64,000 bases of DNA from Kribbella jejuensis. GTDB taxonomy: Bacteria; Actinomycetota; Actinomycetes; Propionibacteriales; Kribbellaceae. A program made the position numbers and the translations under genes. The stretch covers positions 248,001-312,000 of the forward strand of contig NZ_VFMM01000001.1 in NCBI RefSeq assembly GCF_006715085.1, written 5' to 3'. The notes beneath the pieces are model-generated. The model worked only from the letters and a program-made list of their open reading frames with translations. It was not told where the DNA came from and searched no databases. Below are positions 7,688-16,703 of this stretch, piece by piece. Numbering within the stretch: the stretch's first letter is position 1; each line of letters opens with the position of its first letter.

Positions 7688-10351
7688 TCAACTGTCAGGT
7701 GTCAGGGTGCTGCCGGCCACGAACCTGGCCAGGGTGACGGTGTCGAGGTGAGGAGCCGGGCCTGTTGGGTTGCCGAAGGTCAGTGCGCCGGCTCGGGTGG
7801 TCAGCGTCAGCGGGATGGTCTTGTCCCAGAAGCTGTTCCACGAGTAGTTGTGCCGGAAGGCGCCGCGGACCGTCGAACCGCCGGCCTCGGTGACGTCGAG
7901 GAAGCGGCTGATCACCTGTGGGTTGTAGTTGATCGGATCGGACTTGTCGGCGTTCGACGCTCCGAACACCAACTGGTACTCGCCCGCGCCGAAGCCCGCC
8001 GGCCGGGCCATGGTGATCGTGTTCGCGGCACCCTTGCCTACGTTGACGACGTCATGCACCACGCCATCGGCGTCCGCGGAGCCGTTGGAACCCGTTGCGG
8101 CGGGCAAGCTCTCGACGGCGGCCGTTCCGGCCAGGGTGAGCGATTCCGCCTCGGCGCGGTGGACGTTCGCCGGGTCGGCTTCCGCTGCCAGCTGAGCAGC
8201 ACCTCGTGAGGTGGTCACGTCGCCGAGCAGGAGATCGCCGGGAGGTGCACTCACCGTGAGCTCGTTGATGCCCTGTGGCAGGTAGACCCGAGCGGTGGCG
8301 GCCCACGCACCGGGAGCGGCGACCTTGGGCAGCGCGACGGGTCGCCCGTTCACGAGCAGCTTGAGCTGACGGTGTGCCTTGGTCGTGACGAAGTGCGCGG
8401 TGATGTCGTAGTAGCCGGTGGCCGCCGCCGCCGCGTAGACGGTCGCGGTCGCGGGTCCGCCGAGCGCGGCGTATCCCGCTGTACCGGCTTGTGCGTAGGA
8501 GAGCTGAGCGCCACCGGCGAGTCGAGCCTCCGCGGCCGGGTAGACCGCGTTCTCGCCGGAGGTGTTGTCGTACAGGTCGAAGCGGTCCAGCACGATGTCG
8601 AGACCGGGCAACTTCGTGGTGCCGTCCGCCGATCCGCGAATCGAGAGCGTGTGCGCGCCCGCGGTCAGGGTGAGCGGGACGTCAGTCGTACCGCGGTAGG
8701 TCCAGTGCAGGCCCGCCGAGTAGTCGACGTACTTGCTGAAGACACCGTCGACGAAGAGCGCGTGCTTGCCCGGTACGCCGTTCGTTCCGGCCAGGATCGA
8801 CAACCGGTACGAACCGGCATGCGGGACGGTCACCGGCCAGGTCGCGCCGGAGCCGGCCTGGTTGAACGAGCCGACGTCGCGCGAGTTCGACGCCATGAAG
8901 TTCCACTCACGCGTCGGGTCCTCGTAGTACACGGTCGCGTTCGTCAGCGCGGTGTTCTCGGCCTCGACACTGCTCACCAGGTCGGTCGAGACGGGCTGCC
9001 GCGCGGCGAGCGCCGGGGTGATCTGCACTTGGTACGCCGAGTAGCGATCGTTGTTCGGCACCGTCAGCTGGACGTGACCGTTGCTGACGGCAACACGAGT
9101 GGACAGTACGACGGGCGGTTGGAGTGCGGCGCCTTCGGCACCGTTCAGCCGATCGGCACGAACCGTGACGTCGACCGTGCTACCGATCCGGTCGAGACCG
9201 GTCAGGTCAAGATTCACGTCCTGGCTGCCGCCACCGAAGAGGACCGTCGCCTTCTTGTTGACGGAGTCCACCGCCGCCATGCCCTGCAGGGTGTCGACGG
9301 CGTTCAGGCGCGGCGGGGTGACCTTGACCGTCTTGGTGCCGGCCAGGTCGCCGTACCACTTGAACATCCACCAGCCACCGTTGCCACCGTTGTTGCGGGA
9401 GCTGTTGTCCGACAGGTTGCCCGAGTAGTTCCAGTACGCTGTCTCGGCGTCGACCTTCTTGTCCTCGAACATCGACATCCACTGCACGAGCTGACCAGGC
9501 GTACCCATGTCGCGCAGCATGCCGAACTCGGTGATGTTCACCGGGATCTGCGGAAGGTCGAGATTGGCCAGAAGCGCCTCGTACTGCGCGTAGTTGCCGC
9601 GGAAGGTGGCGAGGTTGTTGGTGCCGAGCTCGTGCCAGATGAACAGGTCGGGCAGTTCGTTGTGCGCCTTCGCATAGGACAACAGATCCGCGCTGGGCTG
9701 CTGGTGCCAGGCGTACCAGCCCGGCCCGCCGATCTTGGCGTGGCCGAGTCCGTGCTCGGCGTAGACGTCCTGGATGGTCCGGTAGGCGGCCGACCAGTCC
9801 GCGAGGAAGATGTCCTTCTGATAAGCCCAGTCGCCGACCGGGTACCACGGTCCTTCGGGCTCGTTGAACGGGACGAAGACGATGTCCTTCGGGTGCGTCG
9901 ACGTGGTCGCGATCTTCTCCGCGACCTGCCGGATGATCGGCAGGTAGTCCCAGACCCCGTCGTTGTTCGCGTCACCGGGACGCCGGCCCTTGTTGTACGG
10001 CCAGTCCGGATACATGTCCGGGACGTAGACGAGCAGATCCTTGCCGGCTCCGGCGAAGAACGACTTCTCGACGTTCAGTACGTCCCCGTTCGGGTGCTGC
10101 GCGCCGTCCGGCGGCTTCTGGGAGGTGTTGGTGACGTGTGCGCCGTTCAGCACGGCCTGGGACGGCACGCCGTCGTCGCTGAGGCCGTACAGGGTCCCGC
10201 TCGCGCCGCCGCGGAAGTCACCGGTGGTCTGGGAGAAATCGACAGCCAGGGTTTCCGCGGTAGGCGCCGCGGTGGAGTGCTGGGCGGTGAGTGCTCCCAG
10301 CGTCAGGGCTAGGGCCGACACGAGCACAGTCGATCGCGTGGGTTTGGGCAT
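7688..10351 (-). CDS. Large secreted clan GH-A glycosidase (GH39-like) with CBM6/35-type modules
   Basis: An 887-residue secreted protein. The true start is the ATG at 10351 with a signal peptide (cleavage near residue 29 after HSTAA); the open frame extends much further upstream but there it only shadows the permease gene. The catalytic domain (about 40-400) has acid/base Glu164 in FVPFNEPEGPWY and nucleophile Glu275 in NITEFGML, the spacing of a clan GH-A retaining glycosidase, most like GH39 or a neighbouring family. Residues about 465-590, 600-700 and 715-885 look like three beta-sandwich binding modules; the first (VEAENTALTNATVYYED) is CBM6/35-like. It is the last gene of the alpha-galactosidase/importer operon, so it probably releases the oligosaccharide that the importer takes up. 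The exact substrate is unknown. Confidence 0.75.
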   Translation of the reverse strand: MPKPTRSTVLVSALALTLGALTAQHSTAAPTAETLAVDFSQTTGDFRGGASGTLYGLSDDGVPSQAVLNGAHVTNTSQKPPDGAQHPNGDVLNVEKSFFAGAGKDLLVYVPDMYPDWPYNKGRRPGDANNDGVWDYLPIIRQVAEKIATTSTHPKDIVFVPFNEPEGPWYPVGDWAYQKDIFLADWSAAYRTIQDVYAEHGLGHAKIGGPGWYAWHQQPSADLLSYAKAHNELPDLFIWHELGTNNLATFRGNYAQYEALLANLDLPQIPVNITEFGMLRDMGTPGQLVQWMSMFEDKKVDAETAYWNYSGNLSDNSSRNNGGNGGWWMFKWYGDLAGTKTVKVTPPRLNAVDTLQGMAAVDSVNKKATVLFGGGSQDVNLDLTGLDRIGSTVDVTVRADRLNGAEGAALQPPVVLSTRVAVSNGHVQLTVPNNDRYSAYQVQITPALAARQPVSTDLVSSVEAENTALTNATVYYEDPTREWNFMASNSRDVGSFNQAGSGATWPVTVPHAGSYRLSILAGTNGVPGKHALFVDGVFSKYVDYSAGLHWTYRGTTDVPLTLTAGAHTLSIRGSADGTTKLPGLDIVLDRFDLYDNTSGENAVYPAAEARLAGGAQLSYAQAGTAGYAALGGPATATVYAAAAATGYYDITAHFVTTKAHRQLKLLVNGRPVALPKVAAPGAWAATARVYLPQGINELTVSAPPGDLLLGDVTTSRGAAQLAAEADPANVHRAEAESLTLAGTAAVESLPAATGSNGSADADGVVHDVVNVGKGAANTITMARPAGFGAGEYQLVFGASNADKSDPINYNPQVISRFLDVTEAGGSTVRGAFRHNYSWNSFWDKTIPLTLTTRAGALTFGNPTGPAPHLDTVTLARFVAGSTLTPDS

Positions 10352-10359
10352 TGGTCTCC

Positions 10360-11181
10360 TTATTTGACGGCGCCGCCGGTGATGCCGGAGATGATGCGGC
10401 GTTGGGCGACGGCGAAGACGACGAGCAGCGGGAGGCTCATCAGTACGACGTACGCGAAGATGAGGTGCCAGTTGTTGAGGTACAGGCCGGCGCTGGCGAC
10501 CTGGAACAGGTTCAGCGGCAGGGTGTCCTTGCGGCCGCCGATCACGAAGAACGCGTAGAAGACGTCGTTCCAGATGTACAGGCAGATCAGGATCGTCGCG
10601 GTGGCGAGTACCGGGCGGAGCAGCGGCAGGATGATCGTGAAGAAGATCCGCACCGGACCGGCACCGTCCACCCGGGCGGCCTCCTCCAGCTCGGCCGGGA
10701 TGGTCCGGATGAAGCCGGTGATGAAGAAGATCGCGGTCGACATGTAGATGCCGGTGTAGACCAGCACCATCCCGCTCAGCGTGCCGTCGATGGTCAGCTG
10801 CCGCAGCAGCAGGACGAGGGTGATCACCGCGGGCGGCAGCACGATGCCGCTGATGCCGATCGCGTACAGCACCGCGATGACGATCCCGCTCCGCCGGGCC
10901 AGCACCCAGGCGGCCATTGCCCCGAGCAACAACAGCAGGACGGTCGACGGCAGCACGATCGACAGGCTGCCGAAGAACGCCTTCCAGACCCGGCCCTCGG
11001 TGAAGACCTCGGTGTAGTTGGCGGCCAGGTGCCAGCCGTCCCGGGGCAGCGACAGGCTCGGACTCAGCGCGTCTCCCCGGCTCTTCGCCGAGGTGATGAA
11101 GACCAGCCAGAGCGGTACACCGAGCAGGCCGAGCAGGAGGACGACCACGATGCCGGGGCGGACGACACGCCAAGTATTCAC
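10360..11181 (-). CDS. Carbohydrate ABC importer permease (MalG type)
   Basis: A 273-residue permease. The start is GTG at 11181, whose GTGA overlaps the stop of the upstream permease; longer in-frame extensions are shadows. Six membrane segments are visible, with an EAA loop (ELEEAARVDGAGPVRIFFTI, near residue 165) and the typical ending AQRRIISGITGGAVK. It forms the channel with the gene at 11178-12050. The secreted glycosidase starts 8 bases downstream, so uptake and external cutting are expressed together. Confidence 0.88.
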   Translation of the reverse strand: MNTWRVVRPGIVVVLLLGLLGVPLWLVFITSAKSRGDALSPSLSLPRDGWHLAANYTEVFTEGRVWKAFFGSLSIVLPSTVLLLLLGAMAAWVLARRSGIVIAVLYAIGISGIVLPPAVITLVLLLRQLTIDGTLSGMVLVYTGIYMSTAIFFITGFIRTIPAELEEAARVDGAGPVRIFFTIILPLLRPVLATATILICLYIWNDVFYAFFVIGGRKDTLPLNLFQVASAGLYLNNWHLIFAYVVLMSLPLLVVFAVAQRRIISGITGGAVK

Positions 11182-12050
11182 AGCACCTGCTCCCGTCGCC
11201 GCAGTACCCAGATGGTCGGGAAGGCCATCACCGCGATGACCAGCAACAGCACCAGGCTCATCGTCGTGGCCTGCGCGAACAGGCCCTGACCGAACGTGCG
11301 GTAGATGAAGATGTTCAGGATCTCCGTGCTCTGTGCGGGACCTCCGCCGGTGGTCGCCTGGACGATGTCGAAGCTGTTCATCGAGCCGAGCAGAGCGGTC
11401 GCGACGTTGAACGTGACGGCGGGTGCCAGCAGCGGGAACCGGACCTGGCGGAACGTCTGCCAGGCGCCGGCGCCGTCGATGCGGGCAGCTTCGAGGACGT
11501 CGACGCCGATCGTCTTCAGCCCCGCCAGGTAGATCAGCATCGCCAGCCCCATCCACTTCCACGCATGGATCAGCGCGACGTACAGCAGGGTCCAACTGTC
11601 GGCCAGCCAGGCGTGCTGCACCTCGTGCCCGGCGAACCAGCCGAGGATCGCGTTCAGCGCCCCGGTCGGTTTCAGCAACGCCTGGAAGATGTAGCCGACC
11701 GCCAGCGCGGACATGATCACCGGGATGAAGAACATCACCCGCGCGAAGCGGTTCAGCCGGGTGTCCGATTCCAGCAGCAACGCCAGTACCAGACCGAACA
11801 GGTTCTGGAACAGGGCGACCAGCGCGGCGTAGATCACCGTCGTGCGCAGGTCCTTCAGCAGGATTCCGTTCCCGAGCAGGTCACGGAAGTTCTGCAGGCC
11901 GACCGGGTTGATCGCGGTCTTGAAACTCGACCAGTCGGTGAACGCGTAGATCAGGTTGTACAGCGTCGGGACGAGGAAGAACACGATCAGTACGGCGAAC
12001 GCCGGGGCGAGGAACCACCACGGCTGGGCCGGCCTCGAGGAAGCTCTCAT
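11178..12050 (-). CDS. Carbohydrate ABC importer permease (MalF type)
   Basis: A 290-residue permease starting with ATG at 12050, directly next to the stop of the binding-protein gene (12051). It has an N-terminal membrane helix (FLAPAFAVLIVFFLVPTLYN), five more hydrophobic segments and an EAA loop (VLEAARIDGAGAWQTFRQV, near residue 185). It is coupled by a 4-base overlap to the second permease. As with the other MalFG-type systems here, no ATPase gene is linked. Confidence 0.9.
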   Translation of the reverse strand: MRASSRPAQPWWFLAPAFAVLIVFFLVPTLYNLIYAFTDWSSFKTAINPVGLQNFRDLLGNGILLKDLRTTVIYAALVALFQNLFGLVLALLLESDTRLNRFARVMFFIPVIMSALAVGYIFQALLKPTGALNAILGWFAGHEVQHAWLADSWTLLYVALIHAWKWMGLAMLIYLAGLKTIGVDVLEAARIDGAGAWQTFRQVRFPLLAPAVTFNVATALLGSMNSFDIVQATTGGGPAQSTEILNIFIYRTFGQGLFAQATTMSLVLLLVIAVMAFPTIWVLRRREQVL

Positions 12051-13364
12051 CTAGAATCCCGAGGTCCCCATCGCCTTGGCGAGCTGGGCGAACTGGGCCT
12101 GCGTGGTCGAGGCCACCTGCTCGGGCGTCATCTTGCCGGCCAGCATGTTCGCGAGGTTGAGGTACAGGTCGGGGTTGGCCACGGCCAGCGCCTGCATCGA
12201 ACCGACCGACGTGGCGAGCGACTCGCTGACAGAGTTCAGCGCGTCCGGGACGGTGCTCGGCGACGGTACGCCGGTCTCCAGTGAGACCGTGTTCTGGTCG
12301 GCCAGGAACTTCGGGTACTCCGAGCCGAGCCAGAAGCTCAGCAGTTGCCGGGCCGCCGCCTCGCGCTTGCTGTCACCGGTCTTGAACGCGACCAGCGCGT
12401 TGGACTGGTCCGGGATGAAGGTGCCGACGTTGCCGCTCGGCGAGATCGGGAAGAAGCCGATCTTCTGGTTCAGCTCGGCGGTCTTGGCCTTGGCCTGCAG
12501 CTGGCTGAAGAACGAGTTCACCTGGATCACCATCGCGGCGTCACCGGCCAGCAGCGCCTTGCCCTGGTCGTCGAACGTGGCCGAGGTGATGTTCTTGTTG
12601 AACAGCCCCTGGTCGACGAGGTCCTTGTACTTCTTGATCGCGTTCAGGATCGTCGGGTCGGTGAACTTCTCCTGGTTCTTGTTCACCTTGTCCCAGAGGC
12701 CGGCCTTCGCGGCGTCGGCGAGCTGGACCTGGACCCACCACTGGGTGGCCCACCGGTCGCCACCCATCTCGTAGAACGGCGTACCGCCCTTGGCCTTGAT
12801 CGTCTTCGCGTCGGCGATCAGCTCGTCGAAGTTCTTCGGCAGCGAGCTGATGCCGTACTTCGCGAACACCTGCTTGTTGTAGTAGACGCCCTCGACCGCC
12901 GGGCTGGTGATCAGTGCGGCGTACCGCTTGCCGTCGAGCTTGCCGGTGATGTCGCGCAGCTCCGGCTTGAACTTGCCCAGCCAGGGCGCGCCGTCCAGCG
13001 TCTGCAGATTCGTCGACGCGTTCAGCGCGGTCAGCTGGGACGCGGTCGGCTGCCAGAAGGCCAGGTCCGGTTTGTCCCCGGAGGCAACCTTCGTCTGGAC
13101 GCCCTGCTCGTACGGGTCCGGGATCGTGACCACGTTGACCTTCGCGCCGGTGGCGGACTGGAAGTCCGCGATCACCGCCTTGGGCACGGTGTTGCTGTTC
13201 TGCGCCGCCCAGATGGTCAGCGTGGTGCCGTCGAGCTTGTCCGTCTCGCCCGGCCAGGTCACGGACGCCGAGGTCTGGGTGTTGCCGGTGCCGGGGTTGG
13301 TGCACGCTGCCGCGGTGACCAGGCACGTCAGTGCCAGCAGGGCCGCGCCGACTGTTCTTCTCAC
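12051..13364 (-). CDS. Extracellular sugar-binding lipoprotein of ABC importer (alpha-galactoside locus)
   Basis: A 437-residue solute-binding protein. The N-terminus MRRTVGAALLALTCLVTAAAC is a signal peptide with a weak lipobox (TAAAC, Cys21), and the mature part opens with the usual family strand (GTTLTIWAAQNSNTVPKAVI). It lies between the GH36 alpha-galactosidase gene (30 bases upstream) and its two permeases (adjacent). It therefore probably binds alpha-galactosides of the raffinose/melibiose type, or galactosylated oligosaccharides freed by the downstream secreted enzyme; this assignment is by context only. Confidence 0.87.
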   Translation of the reverse strand: MRRTVGAALLALTCLVTAAACTNPGTGNTQTSASVTWPGETDKLDGTTLTIWAAQNSNTVPKAVIADFQSATGAKVNVVTIPDPYEQGVQTKVASGDKPDLAFWQPTASQLTALNASTNLQTLDGAPWLGKFKPELRDITGKLDGKRYAALITSPAVEGVYYNKQVFAKYGISSLPKNFDELIADAKTIKAKGGTPFYEMGGDRWATQWWVQVQLADAAKAGLWDKVNKNQEKFTDPTILNAIKKYKDLVDQGLFNKNITSATFDDQGKALLAGDAAMVIQVNSFFSQLQAKAKTAELNQKIGFFPISPSGNVGTFIPDQSNALVAFKTGDSKREAAARQLLSFWLGSEYPKFLADQNTVSLETGVPSPSTVPDALNSVSESLATSVGSMQALAVANPDLYLNLANMLAGKMTPEQVASTTQAQFAQLAKAMGTSGF

Positions 13365-13394
13365 GGGAACTCCTTGCCAATGGTGGTTCTGGGA

Positions 13395-15479
13395 CTACTC
13401 GGTTGGTACCGCTTGCAGCTTCACAACCCGGGCCGCGTGCAGACCGCGTTCGTCGGCGACGGTCAGGGATCCGCCGGACGGATCCAGTTCGATCCGCAGC
13501 GGTGACTCGGCCGGGAAGACCGCGGACAGGTGGTCCCACCGCCTCCCGGTCGGCGCCGGTGGGAGCGACACCCGTACCTCGCCCGGCTCGGTGTCCCGCC
13601 GCCAGAGCGTCAGGTACAAGGTGTCGTCGTCACGCAGCCCGAGCGTGATCCACGGATCGGTCCACTGCGGGAGCCCCGTCGGCCAGAACGGGATCGACTG
13701 AGGCACGCGGTCGCGCAGCTCCCGGTGGGCTTGGACGGCGGCAGCAACCATCAGACGCTGGTGCTCACTGAGCTTGTCGAGCCAGCCGGACAGGTACAGC
13801 CGGCCGAGCATCGCCGTAGACAAGGTGAAGACGATCGCGTCGTCGGTCATGTCCGGTTGCGGGTACGCCCAGTTGGCCGCCTGCTCGGGCAGCACGAGCA
13901 TCGGCGCGCTCGCCGCGACCGGCGCGTACGCGTACAGGTCCTCCTGGTCCGACGTCGACTGCAGGTCGAACCGGGACACGGTTGCGAAGTCCTGCCGCAT
14001 GCCGCCGGACGCGCAGTTCTCCAACATCAGCTGCGGGTGCCGCTGCCGGAGGCTGTCGATCCACGCCAGGTAGCCGAGGTTGTGCCGCAGCAGGCCGTGA
14101 CCAGCACTCGCGGCGGCGCCGTCCGATCCCACGCCGGCCCGGATGTTGTAGTCGAACTTGAAGTACCCGACGCCGAGATCGTTGACCAGGCGGTCGACCA
14201 CCTCGTTCAGGTGCTCGACAGCCTGCGCGCTGCTGAAGTCCAGGTGGTACCGGCCGTGCTCGATCACCCGGACGCCGTCACGCACCAGGAACGCCGTGTC
14301 CGGCAGCTTCAGCGCCATCGGGCTGTTCGTACCGACGACCTCGGGCTCGAGCCACAGCCCCGGCACCATGCCACGCTCGCGGATGTGGTCCAGGACCTCG
14401 CCGATCCCGCCGGGAAAGCGCCGGGTCGACGGTTGCCACTCCCCGACCGCGTCCCACCAGTCGCCGTTGTCGGCATACCAGCCAGCGTCGATCACGAAGT
14501 ACTCCGCACCGCTCGCGGCCGCCGCGTCGACGAGCGGATGCAGCAGCTCCGCGCTCGGGTCGCCCATCACGGTGTTCATGTAGTCGTTGAAGACCACCGG
14601 CAGCTCTGGCCGGTGTCCGGCCGGGCGGGACGCGCGCCGGAACGCGGTCAGCGTGTCCACCGGACCGCCGAGTTCGATCGCGAGCGCGGCAGGCACGCTC
14701 TCGAAGGTTGCCCCAGGCGACAATTCGAGCTGCCAGCCGTGCTGCTCGTCGGTCGGACCGAACAGCGCCAGGTACAGACCGTCGGGCACCTCGCCGAGCT
14801 GCCACAGCCACCCGCCGTTGTGCTCGATCTGGAACGACCAGCCGGCGCCGTCGTGCTCGATGACACCCATCGGCAGCTCCTGCGCCGTCGACCAGCTCGA
14901 CAGGCTGCTCGCCTCGATGCAGCCGCGGGTGCGGAACGACCGGCCCGGAGTCGTCAGGCCGGGCAACCCGGCGTCCCGCAGCGGTTGGCGCGACCAACGA
15001 CCCTCCGCCAGCCAGTCGCTGCGGCCACGCAGCAGGTACGCCGAATCGATGTCGACGGCACCGAAGTCACCGAACACCAGCGACGACACCGCCTGCAGCG
15101 TCACCGGCCCGGACCCGTTGTTGGTCACGATCGTCCGGCTGCGAACGGCGAGGTGCTCGTCGTCGATCGACAGCAGCGACGTCACGTCGAGACCCGTCAC
15201 GGCGTCGGTCTGCGTCAACGCCAGCGTGTGCCGGTTACCGTACGACGTCAGCTCGTGGCTCAGGTAGCGCAGCCGCTGCCCGATGCTCGTGGCGACGTAC
15301 CGCGGACCTGCCCAGTCACGCCCGTGCCCCGACGCCAGCAGCTCGACCAACGGTTGCCCGGACGCTGCGGCGGTGTCCTGACCCGGCGCACGCAGGGACA
15401 GCGTGGCGGGTGCGTCGTCCCGCCAGGAGGCCGTGAGGGCGAGCCCGCTGCCGGCGCCGGTCAAGCTGATCGAGGTCAA
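13395..15479 (-). CDS. Alpha-galactosidase, glycoside hydrolase family 36
   Basis: A 694-residue enzyme of the usual GH36 bacterial length, without a signal peptide, so cytoplasmic. After an N-terminal beta-supersandwich domain (about 1-290) the catalytic barrel shows FVIDAGWYADNGDWW (near 328), the WLEPE segment (376-380), the nucleophile Asp443 in YFKFDYN, the ENCASGG loop (487-493) and the acid/base Asp511 in STSDQEDLYAY. These are the conserved GH36 positions. It removes alpha-1,6-linked galactose from imported oligosaccharides. It is transcribed after its LacI regulator, and candidate operators lie between the two genes, which suggests a separate regulated promoter for the enzyme and transporter. 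Confidence 0.93.
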   Translation of the reverse strand: MTSISLTGAGSGLALTASWRDDAPATLSLRAPGQDTAAASGQPLVELLASGHGRDWAGPRYVATSIGQRLRYLSHELTSYGNRHTLALTQTDAVTGLDVTSLLSIDDEHLAVRSRTIVTNNGSGPVTLQAVSSLVFGDFGAVDIDSAYLLRGRSDWLAEGRWSRQPLRDAGLPGLTTPGRSFRTRGCIEASSLSSWSTAQELPMGVIEHDGAGWSFQIEHNGGWLWQLGEVPDGLYLALFGPTDEQHGWQLELSPGATFESVPAALAIELGGPVDTLTAFRRASRPAGHRPELPVVFNDYMNTVMGDPSAELLHPLVDAAAASGAEYFVIDAGWYADNGDWWDAVGEWQPSTRRFPGGIGEVLDHIRERGMVPGLWLEPEVVGTNSPMALKLPDTAFLVRDGVRVIEHGRYHLDFSSAQAVEHLNEVVDRLVNDLGVGYFKFDYNIRAGVGSDGAAASAGHGLLRHNLGYLAWIDSLRQRHPQLMLENCASGGMRQDFATVSRFDLQSTSDQEDLYAYAPVAASAPMLVLPEQAANWAYPQPDMTDDAIVFTLSTAMLGRLYLSGWLDKLSEHQRLMVAAAVQAHRELRDRVPQSIPFWPTGLPQWTDPWITLGLRDDDTLYLTLWRRDTEPGEVRVSLPPAPTGRRWDHLSAVFPAESPLRIELDPSGGSLTVADERGLHAARVVKLQAVPTE

Positions 15480-15512
15480 AGCAGGCTCCAGTCGTTGAAC
15501 GTGTTTCGGCTA

Positions 15513-15527
15513 TGAAAACGTTGATCA
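15513..15527. promoter_or_regulatory. Candidate LacI-type operator near alpha-galactosidase start
   Basis: TGAAAACGTTGATCA lies 34 bases upstream of the alpha-galactosidase start. It contains the central AACGTT core often bound by LacI-family proteins, flanked by TGA and TCA. The symmetry is imperfect, and the link to the LacI protein next door is inferred from position. Confidence 0.4.
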
Positions 15528-15558
15528 GACTAGAGCGCAAGAGGGCGGGCCAAATTTC

Positions 15559-15572
15559 TGATAGCGATATCA
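15559..15572. promoter_or_regulatory. Candidate operator TGATA-N4-TATCA
   Basis: The sequence TGATAGCGATATCA is an inverted repeat with five-base arms, in an AT-rich patch (15550-15580) that stands out from the high-GC surroundings. It is about 80 bases upstream of the alpha-galactosidase start and 38 bases past the LacI stop, so it may mark the operon promoter or a second operator. Confidence 0.4.
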
Positions 15573-15609
15573 TTTCTAACGTGGCAAAGAGATCCCGCCG
15601 GCGTCGGGC

Positions 15610-16614
15610 TCAGTTGCGCCGGGGTCCCGTGCTGCCGCGGAGGACCAGCTGGGTGCGGACACTGACCGTGTCCTGACCGGCACTGCCGTTGATCGAGTTC
15701 TCCAGCAGCGCGAAGCTCTGCCGGCCGAGCTCGGCGAAGTCCTGCGCGACCGTGGTCAGCGCAGGCGTGACCAGCGATGCGATCGGCTGGTCGTCGAAGC
15801 CGATCACGCTCACATCACCGGGGACGCTGCGTCCCTGTTCGGTCATCGCGCGCAGCACGGCCGCGGCGACCTCGTCGTTGCCCGCGAGGACGGCGGTCAC
15901 CGACGGGTCGGCTGCCAGCGACTTCGCGAGCTCGTAGGCGTGCAACGGATCCCAGGTCGTGTGCAGGTGTTTCGGCGGACGGATCCCCGCCGCCTGCAAG
16001 GCCGCGCTCCAGCCCGCCGTACGCCCGCCGCGCCTGCCGGAGCTCGGCAACGCGATGTGGTGCACCGTCTCGTGGCCGAGGCTGAGCAGGTACGACGTCG
16101 CTTCCCTCGCGCCACGCTGATCGGCCAGGTAGGCACGCGGGAGCTTGACCGCCCTGGACGGGGCCGCGGCGGCGACCACGACCGGTACGGTCTGCGGCAA
16201 GGCGGTGACCGCGGCGTGGCCGGGCTCGTCGAAGTCGAGCACGATCACACCGGCGACGGAGTGGCTCAGCACCATCGCGACCGCCGTCCGGACGGCGTCC
16301 TGCTCGGCGGTCTCGACGACCGTGATGACGACCATGTAGCCGGCCGCCCGGGCCGCTTCCTCGATGCCCTCCACGGTCTTGGCGTAGCCGTAGCGGGACG
16401 TGTTGGCGGCCAGCACGGCGACCATCGAGCGGGTCCCGCTGACGAGGGCGCGCGCGGCGGCGTTGGGCTGGTACCCCAGCTCGGCGATCGCGCGTTCGAC
16501 CAGCTCACGCCGCTTCGCGCTGACCGGAATGGCTCCGGTCAGCACCCGCGACACGGTCGGCACCGAGACCCCGGCGACCCGCGCGACATCGGCGATCGTG
16601 GGAGCCTTGCCCAT
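15610..16614 (-). CDS. LacI-family transcriptional regulator of the alpha-galactoside locus
   Basis: A 334-residue repressor. I chose the ATG at 16614, because ggggaggag sits at good distance from it; a GTG at 16623 in the same frame would lie too close to that site. The helix-turn-helix TIADVARVAGVSVPTVSRVL and hinge are at residues 5-60, followed by a periplasmic-binding-protein-like sensor domain (GVIVLDFDEPGHAAV, VSVIGFDDQPIASLVTPALT). It heads the alpha-galactosidase/importer/secreted glycosidase set and probably answers to an alpha-galactoside. It is divergent from the serine hydrolase gene at 16704. Confidence 0.9.
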   Translation of the reverse strand: MGKAPTIADVARVAGVSVPTVSRVLTGAIPVSAKRRELVERAIAELGYQPNAAARALVSGTRSMVAVLAANTSRYGYAKTVEGIEEAARAAGYMVVITVVETAEQDAVRTAVAMVLSHSVAGVIVLDFDEPGHAAVTALPQTVPVVVAAAAPSRAVKLPRAYLADQRGAREATSYLLSLGHETVHHIALPSSGRRGGRTAGWSAALQAAGIRPPKHLHTTWDPLHAYELAKSLAADPSVTAVLAGNDEVAAAVLRAMTEQGRSVPGDVSVIGFDDQPIASLVTPALTTVAQDFAELGRQSFALLENSINGSAGQDTVSVRTQLVLRGSTGPRRN

Positions 16615-16703
16615 CCGCTCCACACTCCTCCCCGTCGACGCCGATACCCAACCACCTTAATGGGCATGTCGAGACCGCTCGATCGGGTACGACGTACCTT
16701 GTG

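Noticed and set aside
8372..10312. 646-residue plus-strand reading opposite the secreted glycosidase
   Set aside because: Compositional shadow with no domain, signal peptide or ribosome site.
10352..11173. Upstream extension of the secreted glycosidase to a 1161-residue reading
   Set aside because: The first 270 residues are an Arg/Pro-rich shadow of the permease gene in another frame; the signal peptide begins at 10351.
16686..16698. GGTACG-A-CGTACC palindrome just before the serine hydrolase start
   Set aside because: GTACG words are very frequent in this genome, and the site lies where a ribosome site would be; too weak to call an operator.
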